Both the position numbers and the translations under genes were made by a program. Of a stretch of 9,285 nucleotides of DNA, positions 1 to 6,221 are shown one piece after another (position 1 is the stretch's first letter; each line of letters starts with the position of its first letter). The notes under the pieces were generated by a model, which did not search any database, had not been told where the DNA came from, and saw only the letters and a list, made by a program, of their open reading frames with translations. Where the stretch lies: assembly GCA_040509055.1 (NCBI GenBank), contig JBEVLT010000235.1, positions 1-9,285 of the forward strand. The letters are read 5' to 3'. Source of the DNA: JAJKIP01 sp040509055. GTDB taxonomy: Bacteria > Bacteroidota > Bacteroidia > Chitinophagales > Chitinophagaceae.

Positions 1-1
1 C

Positions 2-85
2 AGTGACCCGGCGGTGCCGTGTTTGCCCGGCAGCAACGGAAGTGGACAATGTAAAGTTGTGAAAGCTAAAAAACAACAGGTATGA
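2..85 (+). CDS. 3' end of an unidentified gene (partial)
   Basis: An open frame enters from the left edge and ends at TGA 83-85, giving 27 visible residues. The tail contains a Cys pair nine residues apart (CLPGSNGSGQC) and a basic end (KVVKAKKQQV). The stop overlaps the ATG of the next gene as ATGA, the classic sign of translational coupling within an operon, which is the main reason to prefer this frame over the one that stops at 60-62. A short protein with paired cysteines beside a small membrane protein recalls redox-associated peptide and membrane pairs in Bacteroidota, but that is only an analogy. Identity is unknown. Confidence 0.45.
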   Translation, partial: SDPAVPCLPGSNGSGQCKVVKAKKQQV

Positions 86-396
86 GATTACGATTGGTGT
101 TTGCCTTTCTTCTTTATGCGACCGGACTTGCGAAAATGATCGATTGGTTTATTTTCCGGGAAATGAACGGCCACCTGGCTTCCGATCCGCATGCGCTGGA
201 AGAACAGTATATCGTGCGTTTCCCGGCATTGCTGCAGCCGCTCTTCGGCGGAAAGCCCGAGCCGGCGACGATTGTTTGCGTACTATTGTTTACCATCTCC
301 GGCCTTATGCTCTGGCGGGAAGAAGAGTTGTGGCCCAAAGCGCTGGCGCTTACGGCGTTTATATTCGCCTTCTGGAACCTGTTCCTGCTGATGTGA
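82..396 (+). CDS. Small integral membrane protein, function unknown
   Basis: A 104-residue, strongly hydrophobic protein. Likely membrane segments are residues 3-20, 61-78 and 86-103, with a charged, probably extracytoplasmic or amphipathic loop at 24-60. The first helix and what follows (LLYATGLAKMIDWFIF) resemble loosely the start of DoxX/MauE-like membrane proteins, which often carry a G-x-x-K-x-x-D-like turn there, but the protein is shorter than typical members and no catalytic cysteines are seen. The ATG overlaps the stop of the preceding gene (ATGA), so it is probably translated from an upstream transcript; there is no strong -7 box directly before it. Two GC-rich hairpins follow the stop codon. 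It is very likely a real gene; function is not known. Confidence 0.75.
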   Translation: MRLRLVFAFLLYATGLAKMIDWFIFREMNGHLASDPHALEEQYIVRFPALLQPLFGGKPEPATIVCVLLFTISGLMLWREEELWPKALALTAFIFAFWNLFLLM

Positions 397-430
397 CCGG
401 CCGCCTGCCAGCCCCGGTCTTTTCTGTATG

Positions 431-473
431 TTGCGGCATACCACGCCGCAATCACTCCCGGATCATGCCCGGG
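431..473 (+). terminator. Two adjacent GC-rich hairpins after the membrane protein gene
   Basis: The first is a perfect 7-bp inverted repeat, TTGCGGC (431-437) and GCCGCAA (445-451), with a 7-base loop. The second pairs CCCGG (457-461) with CCGGG (469-473). Neither is followed by a T-run, so intrinsic termination is not certain. They fill most of the gap between the membrane protein and the Nudix gene and could instead be part of the control region of the latter. Confidence 0.4.
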
Positions 474-480
474 GATTAGC

Positions 481-488
481 TATTTTTG
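481..488 (+). promoter_or_regulatory. -7 promoter box of the Nudix gene
   Basis: TATTTTTG is a perfect match to the Bacteroidota consensus TAnnTTTG and ends 3 bases before ATG 492. No TTTG-like -33 element is visible at the usual distance. Transcription would start at or next to the start codon, giving a leaderless message. Confidence 0.6.
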
Positions 489-491
489 CAT

Positions 492-1052
492 ATGGATCAG
501 TACGGAAATCCCTGGCAGATCATTGCTCAAAAACAAGTGTACGACAATAAGTGGATCAGCGTGACCGAATACGATGTCATCAATCCCGGCGGGGGCAACG
601 GCATTTACGGCAAAATACATTTTAAGAACCTGGCTATCGGCGTCATCGTCCTCGATGACAAATGGAATACCTACCTCGTGGGACAGTACCGGTTCGTGCT
701 GGACGCATACAGCTGGGAAATACCCGAAGGCGGTGGCCATCCGGGCGCCGGTCCGCTCGACTCTGCCAAACGGGAACTGCTGGAAGAGACCGGGCTGGTG
801 GCCCGGGAATGGACCCTTCTTTGCAATGTGCATCTTTCCAATTCCGTCAGCAACGAATACGGCTACATCTACCTGGCGCGGGGGCTGGAGCAGCAAACAG
901 CCGCTCCTGAAGAGACGGAACAGCTGATCGTAAGAAAACTAACTTTCGACGAAGCCTGGCAGATGACGGAAAACGGGCAGATCACCGATTCGCTGTCCGT
1001 CATCGCCATCCAGAAGCTGAAGCTGCTGCAATTGCAGGGTAAACTGGTGTGA
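492..1052 (+). CDS. Nudix hydrolase (ADP-ribose pyrophosphatase-like)
   Basis: A 186-residue protein of the Nudix superfamily, which hydrolyses nucleoside diphosphates linked to another group; the overall form (an N-terminal half ending in YLVGQYRFVLDAYSWEIPEGG before the box) resembles ADP-ribose or NDP-sugar pyrophosphatases. The Nudix box spans about residues 80-102 and keeps the core RELLEETGL with the metal-binding glutamates. Aligned to G-x5-E-x7-REUxEExGU, the glutamate at box position 7 is an alanine (residue 87). The start is taken at ATG 492 because a TAnnTTTG box lies just before it; an in-frame TTG at 486 falls inside that box and is unlikely. It is followed after 39 bp by rlmB, which has its own box. 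The cellular substrate cannot be read from the sequence. Confidence 0.9.
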   Translation: MDQYGNPWQIIAQKQVYDNKWISVTEYDVINPGGGNGIYGKIHFKNLAIGVIVLDDKWNTYLVGQYRFVLDAYSWEIPEGGGHPGAGPLDSAKRELLEETGLVAREWTLLCNVHLSNSVSNEYGYIYLARGLEQQTAAPEETEQLIVRKLTFDEAWQMTENGQITDSLSVIAIQKLKLLQLQGKLV

Positions 1053-1079
1053 CCGGTCCCGGCTTTCCCTGTTTTATCC

Positions 1080-1087
1080 TTTCTTTG
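1080..1087 (+). promoter_or_regulatory. Probable -7 promoter box of rlmB
   Basis: TTTCTTTG matches TAnnTTTG with one mismatch and ends 4 bases before the GTG start codon at 1092. The placement is the same as for several other genes in this window. No clear -33 element is seen. Confidence 0.4.
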
Positions 1088-1091
1088 TGCC

Positions 1092-1856
1092 GTGAAGAAT
1101 TTCCGCCCGCAACAACGTCCTAAAAAAAGCTCCCTGGTTACCGGCCGGGAGGCCGTAGCAGCAGCCATTCGTTCCGGCCGGCAGCTGGACCGGATCTACC
1201 TCGATACCCGCGCGCAGGGACCGGAGATCAGCGAGATCAAAAAGCTGGCGTTACAATACCATGTACCGGTGAATTATGTACCGGCCGCCAGGCTGGACAG
1301 CTTTCACGTAGCCGGTCACGAAGGATGTGTGGCCCTGATAGCCCGGGTGCAATACCAGGACCTGCAGTCGGTCATTTCCTTTGTAGTGGAAAAAGGAGAG
1401 CCGCCCCTGTTCCTGATCCTCGATGGCATTACGGATATCCGCAACATCGGCGGCATAGCCCGCACAGCCCATTGCTGCGGCGTGCATGCCATCATCATTC
1501 CTGACAAAGGCGTGGGAGCGCTGAATGAAGATGCAGTGCTTACCTCGGCCGGCGCCCTGGAGAAAATAGCGGTGTGCCGCGTGAGCAGCCTGATGAAAGC
1601 TGTGGACGAGCTGCACCTGAACGGTATAAAGGTCTTTGCCAGCGAAATGACGGCTGCTAAAAACATTTCCGATTGCGATTTCAAAGAACCCTGTGCGATC
1701 GTTATGGGTAGCGAGGAAAAAGGCATCTACCCGGCGCTGATGAAGATCTGTGATGAAAAAATAAAGATTCCCATGAAAACGGATTTTGAAAGCCTGAACG
1801 TATCGGTGGCCACCGGCATGATCCTGTACGAAGCCATGACGCAGCGGATGGCTTAA
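1092..1856 (+). CDS. rlmB: 23S rRNA (guanosine-2'-O)-methyltransferase, RlmB-type SpoU/TrmH family
   Basis: A 254-residue SPOUT-class RNA 2'-O-ribose methyltransferase using S-adenosylmethionine; RlmB proteins modify G2251 (E. coli numbering) of 23S rRNA. The N-terminal part (about 15-85, beginning VTGREAVAAAI) is the L30e-like substrate-binding domain that separates RlmB from TrmH. The catalytic SpoU domain shows motif 1 at 111-124 (DGITDIRNIGGIAR, with the conserved Asn and Arg), motif 2 at 203-213 (IVMGSEEKGIY) and motif 3 at 226-243 (IPM...SLNVSVATG), which build the trefoil knot and cofactor pocket. The start is GTG at 1092; no ATG lies at a suitable place and a promoter-like box is 4 bases upstream. 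Its TAA interlocks with the stop of the convergent secreted-protein gene. The exact target base is inferred from family. Confidence 0.88.
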   Translation: MKNFRPQQRPKKSSLVTGREAVAAAIRSGRQLDRIYLDTRAQGPEISEIKKLALQYHVPVNYVPAARLDSFHVAGHEGCVALIARVQYQDLQSVISFVVEKGEPPLFLILDGITDIRNIGGIARTAHCCGVHAIIIPDKGVGALNEDAVLTSAGALEKIAVCRVSSLMKAVDELHLNGIKVFASEMTAAKNISDCDFKEPCAIVMGSEEKGIYPALMKICDEKIKIPMKTDFESLNVSVATGMILYEAMTQRMA

Positions 1857-2989
1857 AAACTCCAGTTGATCAGGGGCAGCTTCCGCTTGCTGTTTACATT
1901 CCACAGGCCTACCTGTACACCTTTCAGGTTTTTACAGATATTGAACAGGCCGATCTGCAGTCCTTTGCCGGTCACCGATTTGTTGCGGAGCGGGCTGATG
2001 AGCACACCGCTGAAGTCGGCAGCTATATTCTGAAAGCCTGTGATCACGAGGCCCTTTGTCTCGGTCACCATATAAATGAAGCCGTTCAGGCTGATGCCCC
2101 TGAACTGGTCTACGCCCAGGCCGCCGAAACTCAGGCTTACGCCGTGCACCCTGGTTAGCCGGGACGACTTATCGACCGGGTCCGGAAAATTAATCAGCGC
2201 ATTGTCCGATGCAATCGTGACTAACGATAAAACACCCACAAACATCGACAGGATATCCGCATTTACATTGAGCCCGCGGATCAGCAGGGAGTCGCCTCCG
2301 CCCGGCATGGTTACCAACCCGATATTAAGTCCCGTGATCTCACTGGCATTGCTGGGGGTGAACCATACTCCTTTTTTCCGGGGATACTTTTTCGGCGGCG
2401 CCGTATCAGCCTTCTCCGTGATGTTGCCTTCGTAGTAATAGCTTTTGTCCTGCTGCCTGTACACCAGGTTGATGCCCTGCGCGGTCATGAACGGCACCAG
2501 TTCATAGATGCGGACACTGTTGCCGGGTGCATGTACGGTATCAAACTTCGGCACGAACCGTTTGGGTAGTGCAGCCTGCTCTGTCATGTAGCGGTAATCG
2601 CGCAGGTCGATACCTGAATAAAGCCCCATTATCCTGTCGGCGATCAGGTTTAATTTTTTGATGCGGGAAGGATGCAGGCTGAATGTATCCAGCCCCTCAG
2701 CGCTTTTGATGGTGGCCGTGCTGTTGCTGTAGCCGGTATAATAAATGGAATCGTTTTTTATGTCAACGATCTTTGCTGAAAGCCGGAGCTTGTTTTTCAA
2801 TATAAAATCATAGGTACAATTCCGGTACAGGTAGAAGCTGTTGGTTTTAACCGGGAGATAATCCTGGTTGCCGAAAGCAACAGCCCGGTTTTTTTTCGTG
2901 AAATAAAGATTTTGCACGGGTTGCGCCGCAGCACGGGTAGCCAGGAACAAGCCCAGCAGGACCGGCCCTGTTTTCATCAGTAGAGTCAT
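1853..2989 (-). CDS. Secreted protein with C-terminal GLQIGL-type surface repeats (LA_2272-like)
   Basis: A 378-residue protein with a signal peptide (MK...VLLGLFLATRAAAQ, predicted cleavage after residue 22), so it is exported. Residues 45-130 form a beta-rich region (SAKIVDIKNDSIYYTGYSNS) and 186-206 a Lys/Pro-rich linker. From about 218 there are loose repeats of the form G-L/V-x-I/V-G-L-x-N: GLNIGLVT, KGLVITGFQN, KGLQIGLFNI and KGVQVGLWNV, ending KRKLPLINWSF. Such repeats are known in outer-surface proteins annotated as LA_2272-family in Leptospira and Bacteroidota; their function is not established. ATG 2989 is chosen because it places the signal peptide at the N-terminus; ATG 3052 or 3022 would add residues before it, and ATG 2977 is also possible. 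The stop overlaps that of rlmB. Confidence 0.78.
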   Translation of the reverse strand: MTLLMKTGPVLLGLFLATRAAAQPVQNLYFTKKNRAVAFGNQDYLPVKTNSFYLYRNCTYDFILKNKLRLSAKIVDIKNDSIYYTGYSNSTATIKSAEGLDTFSLHPSRIKKLNLIADRIMGLYSGIDLRDYRYMTEQAALPKRFVPKFDTVHAPGNSVRIYELVPFMTAQGINLVYRQQDKSYYYEGNITEKADTAPPKKYPRKKGVWFTPSNASEITGLNIGLVTMPGGGDSLLIRGLNVNADILSMFVGVLSLVTIASDNALINFPDPVDKSSRLTRVHGVSLSFGGLGVDQFRGISLNGFIYMVTETKGLVITGFQNIAADFSGVLISPLRNKSVTGKGLQIGLFNICKNLKGVQVGLWNVNSKRKLPLINWSF

Positions 2990-3093
2990 GGTTGCATTTA
3001 ATCGGTGATCATTGCCTTTCATGCTGTAAAACTGCCTGCTTGCAATGCACATTCCAAACGGCAGGGACTGGCCTGTTTGCCGGGTTCATGCAC

Positions 3094-3214
3094 TTTTCCG
3101 TAAAAAGAAGAACAGGTTCTGTTTGCTACCGGAATACCCGTTGCGAAACGTAACTTTTATTCCGTACAGGTAGTTTGCCTTAAACAAATCGCCGTGTTTA
3201 CGGATTTTCCGTAA
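3094..3214. repeat. Repeated TTCCGTA motifs in the divergent region
   Basis: TTCCGTA occurs at 3096-3102, 3160-3166 and 3207-3213, and its near-perfect inverted form TACGGAT at 3199-3205. The last two build a 17-bp palindrome (TTACGGA, three bases, TCCGTAA) at 3198-3214. Elsewhere in the window I found the 7-mer on either strand only at 501, 5391 and 7234, all in coding DNA. The arrangement looks like binding sites for a dimeric regulator. Confidence 0.5.
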
Positions 3215-3219
3215 TTTTC
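3198..3219 (+). promoter_or_regulatory. Operator-like palindrome overlapping the regulator's promoter
   Basis: The palindrome TTACGGA-TTT-TCCGTAA (3198-3214) runs into TAATTTTC (3212-3219), which matches TAnnTTTG except for its last base and ends 6 bases before ATG 3226. A protein bound here would block the promoter, which suggests autoregulation by the helix-turn-helix protein encoded next. This is inference from position. Confidence 0.45.
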
Positions 3220-3225
3220 TCGCGA

Positions 3226-4212
3226 ATGGAAACGATCGAATTGCAGCAACGGTTTTTCGCGCACCTGAAAAGCATTCTTCCCCCGCATCTTTCGCTGGCC
3301 GATGAACTGGGCGACCTGCTTGGCCTGAGCGCCGATAGCGTGTATCGCCGTATGCGGGGAGAAAAACCGCTGACCTTAACCGAACTGAAGCTGATCTGCG
3401 ACCAGTACCGTCTTTCACTGGACCAGGTATTGCAGCTGCAGAATGAGTCCGTACTGTTTGCCGCACCGGGTATGAGCCGTCCGCCCGGCAGGCATATCGA
3501 CTACATGAATGAGATGATCGGGCAGTTCAGGTATTTCCGGTCGTTCCGGGCCGGGCAGATCCATTACCTGTGCAAGGATGCGCCCTTCTGGTATTTCTAC
3601 CTTTTTCCCGGCATCGCCGCTTTTAAAACCTTTTTCTGGTCAAGGACCATCAATAACCAGCCGGAGCTGGCCGATCAATTGTTTTCACTCGAAGAATATC
3701 CCTATGAAGACTGCTTTGCTGCCGGCCAGCAGATACTGCAGCTGCACAGTACGCTCAACTCAGTAGAGCTATGGAACCTCGAAAGCATTCACAGCACCAT
3801 CAACCAGATCGCTTATTACCGCGATGCGGGAATTTTTCGCAGCAGGGGCGACCTGGAAGCCGTGGCAGATTCGTTCCGGCAAATGCTGGATCACCTGCAG
3901 CAACAGGCGGAGAAAGGAGTGAAGTTCATGCCGGGCAGTGGTGATGCCGGCGGCAGCATCGAATTTTATGTAAATGAATTGATCCTGGGCAACAACACCA
4001 TCCTGCTGACGCTGGACGGGCAGCGGGTGTCCATGATCACCTACAGCGTACTGAATTACCTGATCACCAAAGACGACCGGTTTGCCGGTAAGGCCTTCGA
4101 GACCTTCCATACCCTGCTCAGCCGTTCTTCGCTGATCAGCCGGAGCGGCGAAAAGGAGCGAAGCCGTTTTTTCAATACGCTCCGCGAAAAGGTGGGCCAG
4201 CTGAAAAAATAG
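3226..4212 (+). CDS. Helix-turn-helix transcriptional regulator with a large C-terminal domain
   Basis: A 328-residue protein. Residues 22-68 carry a Cro/XRE- or BetR-like helix-turn-helix: SLADELGDLLGLSADSVYRR, then MRGEKPLTLTELKLICDQY, with the recognition helix around SADSVYRRMRG. The rest (80-328) is predicted mostly helical and lacks a recognisable enzymatic or small-molecule-binding motif. Its C-terminal part contains NELILGNNTILLTL, a hydrophobic stretch and a conserved-looking end (SLISRSGEKERSRFFNTL) that I associate with a family of uncharacterised Bacteroidota regulators. ATG 3226 follows a palindrome and a -7-like box. The HMG-CoA lyase gene begins 23 bp after the stop, in the same direction, so it is a candidate target. 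The inducer and targets are unknown. Confidence 0.8.
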   Translation: METIELQQRFFAHLKSILPPHLSLADELGDLLGLSADSVYRRMRGEKPLTLTELKLICDQYRLSLDQVLQLQNESVLFAAPGMSRPPGRHIDYMNEMIGQFRYFRSFRAGQIHYLCKDAPFWYFYLFPGIAAFKTFFWSRTINNQPELADQLFSLEEYPYEDCFAAGQQILQLHSTLNSVELWNLESIHSTINQIAYYRDAGIFRSRGDLEAVADSFRQMLDHLQQQAEKGVKFMPGSGDAGGSIEFYVNELILGNNTILLTLDGQRVSMITYSVLNYLITKDDRFAGKAFETFHTLLSRSSLISRSGEKERSRFFNTLREKVGQLKK

Positions 4213-4222
4213 GTTTCCGTGC

Positions 4223-4230
4223 TACCTTTG
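4223..4230 (+). promoter_or_regulatory. -7 promoter box of the HMG-CoA lyase gene
   Basis: TACCTTTG is a perfect match to TAnnTTTG and ends 5 bases before ATG 4236. A TTCCGTG (4215-4221), one base from the motif repeated upstream of the regulator gene, adjoins it. No clear -33 element is present. Confidence 0.6.
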
Positions 4231-4235
4231 CGGTA

Positions 4236-5093
4236 ATGACGCCGCGTATCCAACTCATCGAATGTCCCCGCGATGCCATGCAGGGATGGAAAACCTATAT
4301 CCCGACCGAGAAAAAAGTGGCCTACATCAATTCGCTGCTGAAAGTGGGTTTCGATACCATCGATTTCGGCAGCTTCGTATCGCCTAAAGCCATTCCACAG
4401 CTTGCTGATACCGCCGAAGTAGTGAAAAGGCTGGCCGTAACGGAACAGGGCACCCGGCTGCTGGCGATTGTAGCCAACGCCCGCGGCGCCGAGGAGGCTG
4501 TGGTGCATGAGCAGATCCGTTTTCTAGGCTTTCCTTTTTCCGTGTCGGAAACTTTTCAGCAACGCAACACCAATTCTTCCATACAGACCTCACTGGGCAG
4601 GGTGGAGGAGATACAGAACCTGTGTGTGAAGACCGGTAAGCAGCTGGTCATTTATATTTCCATGGGATTTGGCAATCCCTACGGCGATCCGTGGTCGGAA
4701 GAGATCGTGTTTGAATGGGTAAACAGGATGGTGGAGATGGATATCGGTATCGTGTCGCTGGCCGATACGGTAGGAGTCGCTACGCCCGGGCAGGTATACG
4801 ACATGACCCGCTACCTCGTGGAATCGCTGCCCGGCACGGAAATCGGCGTACACCTGCATGCAGCACCCGATACCTGGAAAGATAAGCTGGATGCTGCCTG
4901 GAAAGCCGGTTGCCGGCGTTTTGATGGTGCCTTGAAAGGGATCGGCGGCTGCCCCATGGCTAACGACGAGCTGGTCGGTAACATGGATAGTGAAAAAATG
5001 ATCGGCTACTTCGAAGAAAACAAGGTGTTGCCTGCACTCGATAAAGAAGCCCTGCAGGAAAGTTTGCGGCTGGCTTCCGAAATTTTTGTTTGA
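4236..5093 (+). CDS. Hydroxymethylglutaryl-CoA lyase (Bacteroidota type)
   Basis: A 285-residue DRE-TIM metallolyase that would split 3-hydroxy-3-methylglutaryl-CoA into acetyl-CoA and acetoacetate, the last step of leucine breakdown. Catalytic and metal-binding positions of characterised HMG-CoA lyases are present: Arg12 and Asp13 in ECPRDAMQ, His206 and His208 in VHLHAAPDTW, Cys239 in GIGGCPMA and Asn249 in VGNM. SFVSPKAIPQLADTAEV (46-62) and SLADTVGVATPG (174-185) match the human enzyme closely in pattern. It departs from the classical form in having HLHA instead of HCHD and NDELVGN in place of QGASGN in the signature; I recall the same variants in other Bacteroidota homologues. Length is close to the family norm of about 300. 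A -7 box lies 5 bases before the ATG, so it can be transcribed independently of the regulator 23 bp upstream. Confidence 0.87.
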   Translation: MTPRIQLIECPRDAMQGWKTYIPTEKKVAYINSLLKVGFDTIDFGSFVSPKAIPQLADTAEVVKRLAVTEQGTRLLAIVANARGAEEAVVHEQIRFLGFPFSVSETFQQRNTNSSIQTSLGRVEEIQNLCVKTGKQLVIYISMGFGNPYGDPWSEEIVFEWVNRMVEMDIGIVSLADTVGVATPGQVYDMTRYLVESLPGTEIGVHLHAAPDTWKDKLDAAWKAGCRRFDGALKGIGGCPMANDELVGNMDSEKMIGYFEENKVLPALDKEALQESLRLASEIFV

Positions 5094-5107
5094 TCAAAGC
5101 ACTCGGT

Positions 5108-5190
5108 AAGTTGACCCGTTAATTCCTTAAAAAGGAAGCTTCAACTTATCAGGGCTGTGTTAACCCGTTTACTGATCACCCCGTCAACTT
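5108..5190. repeat. Intergenic direct and inverted repeats before the GSCFA gene
   Basis: AAGTTGAC (5108-5115) recurs as its exact reverse complement GTCAACTT (5183-5190), 67 bp apart. TTGACCCGTT (5111-5120) recurs with one change as TTAACCCGTT (5160-5169). The right-hand inverted element overlaps the likely promoter of the GSCFA gene. This could bind a regulator or form a long stem; no known motif was recognised. Confidence 0.35.
5123..5137 (+). terminator. Possible terminator hairpin after the HMG-CoA lyase gene
   Basis: TTCCTT (5123-5128) and AAGGAA (5132-5137) form a perfect 6-bp stem with a 3-base loop, 30 bases after the stop codon. The stem is AT-rich and no T-run follows, so termination is only a guess. 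Confidence 0.3.
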
Positions 5191-5192
5191 TA
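5185..5192 (+). promoter_or_regulatory. Weak -7-like box of the GSCFA gene
   Basis: CAACTTTA matches TAnnTTTG at the A and TTT positions but has two mismatches. It ends 4 bases before ATG 5197, the same placement as the better boxes in this window. Confidence 0.25.
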
Positions 5193-5196
5193 CCAC

Positions 5197-6204
5197 ATGG
5201 ACTTCATGATTCCCATCGATATTAAAAAATTGCCGCAACCCGTGCGTTATGGCGACAGGATACTGCTGATCGGGTCCTGCTTCACCGAGCATATCGGCAA
5301 CACGCTGGCGGACCTGAAGTTTTCTGTGCTCCAGAATCCCCATGGCATTTTGTTCGACCCGGTGAGCGTGTGCAAAAGCCTGGTATCTTATACGGAAAAC
5401 AGGCAATACACGGCTGACGACTTGTTTCGCCTGAACGAGGTATGGCATAGCTGGCAGCATCATTCCCGTTTCTCGCATACCGAAAGGGAGCCGGCCCTGC
5501 AGGCCATCAATGCCTCCCAGCAGCAGGCGCATGATTTCCTGCAACAAGCGGATTGGATCATTGTCACATTAGGGTCTTCTTTTTCTTACCGGCTTACTTC
5601 GCTGGCCGATGCGGGTGGCAGCGACCGCGAAGGGGCAGGGGTAGCCAATTGCCACCGGGCGCCGGCTCAGTGGTTCCGCAAGCACCTGCTCGGCACCGAC
5701 GAGATCATTACAGCGCTGGACGAATGTTATCACCGGCTGATGCGGTTCAACCCGGGGCTGAACATTCTCTTTACGGTAAGCCCGGTACGGCATATACGCG
5801 ACGGAGTGGTGGAGAACAACCGGAGCAAGGCCAGGCTGATCGAAGCCGTGCACCATATGGCCAATAAATTTGACCGGCTGCATTATTTCCCGGCTTACGA
5901 GCTGGTGATCGATGTGCTGCGGGACTATCGTTTTTATGATGTGGACCTGGTACACCCCAATTATATGGCCACGGAATTTGTGCTGGAAAAATTTGCGGCT
6001 TCCTGTATCGATGAAGCGTCACAGCAGCTGATGCAGGAAATAAAGAAGATCGTAATTGCCCGCAGGCACAAGCCTTTTCAACCGGATACGGCCGCGCACC
6101 GGCAGTTCCTGTCGGCGCATGCTGCGAAGACAAAGGCGTTGCAGGAAAAATATGCGTTCCTCGACTTTGCAGGCGAGCTGGATTATTTTAATCAGGCACA
6201 ATGA
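5197..6204 (+). CDS. GSCFA-domain protein (SGNH-hydrolase-like)
   Basis: A 335-residue protein of the GSCFA family, named after its N-terminal motif, here GSCFT at 26-30 (RILLIGSCFTEHIGNTLADL). The family has the look of SGNH/GDSL esterases: Ser27 would be the nucleophile in block I, and DLVHPNY (250-256) with Asp250 and His253 would supply the rest of the triad. Other conserved stretches are LQNPHGILFDP (45-55), IVTLGSSFSYRL (122-133), VANCHRAP (149-156) and FTVSPVRHIRDG (192-203). No signal peptide or membrane segment is visible, so it is probably cytoplasmic. Real substrates of this family are not known to me; carbohydrate or ester deacylation is a guess from the fold. ATG 5197 is used; ATG 5206 is an alternative. 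No operon partner is apparent. Confidence 0.85.
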   Translation: MDFMIPIDIKKLPQPVRYGDRILLIGSCFTEHIGNTLADLKFSVLQNPHGILFDPVSVCKSLVSYTENRQYTADDLFRLNEVWHSWQHHSRFSHTEREPALQAINASQQQAHDFLQQADWIIVTLGSSFSYRLTSLADAGGSDREGAGVANCHRAPAQWFRKHLLGTDEIITALDECYHRLMRFNPGLNILFTVSPVRHIRDGVVENNRSKARLIEAVHHMANKFDRLHYFPAYELVIDVLRDYRFYDVDLVHPNYMATEFVLEKFAASCIDEASQQLMQEIKKIVIARRHKPFQPDTAAHRQFLSAHAAKTKALQEKYAFLDFAGELDYFNQAQ

Positions 6205-6221
6205 TGTGGCTGGTAATGATG

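Noticed and set aside
486..491. TTG start extending the Nudix protein by two residues
   Set aside because: The TTG is part of the TATTTTTG promoter box; ATG 492 is in frame and fits the family.
1251..1904. 217-codon open frame antisense to rlmB
   Set aside because: It mirrors a clear SpoU-family gene; composition is His/Gln-rich as expected for reversed codons, and no motif is present.
3086..3466. 126-codon frame on the minus strand across the divergent region and the regulator
   Set aside because: It overlaps the conserved helix-turn-helix coding sequence and the operator-like repeats, with an Arg/Ser-rich translation.
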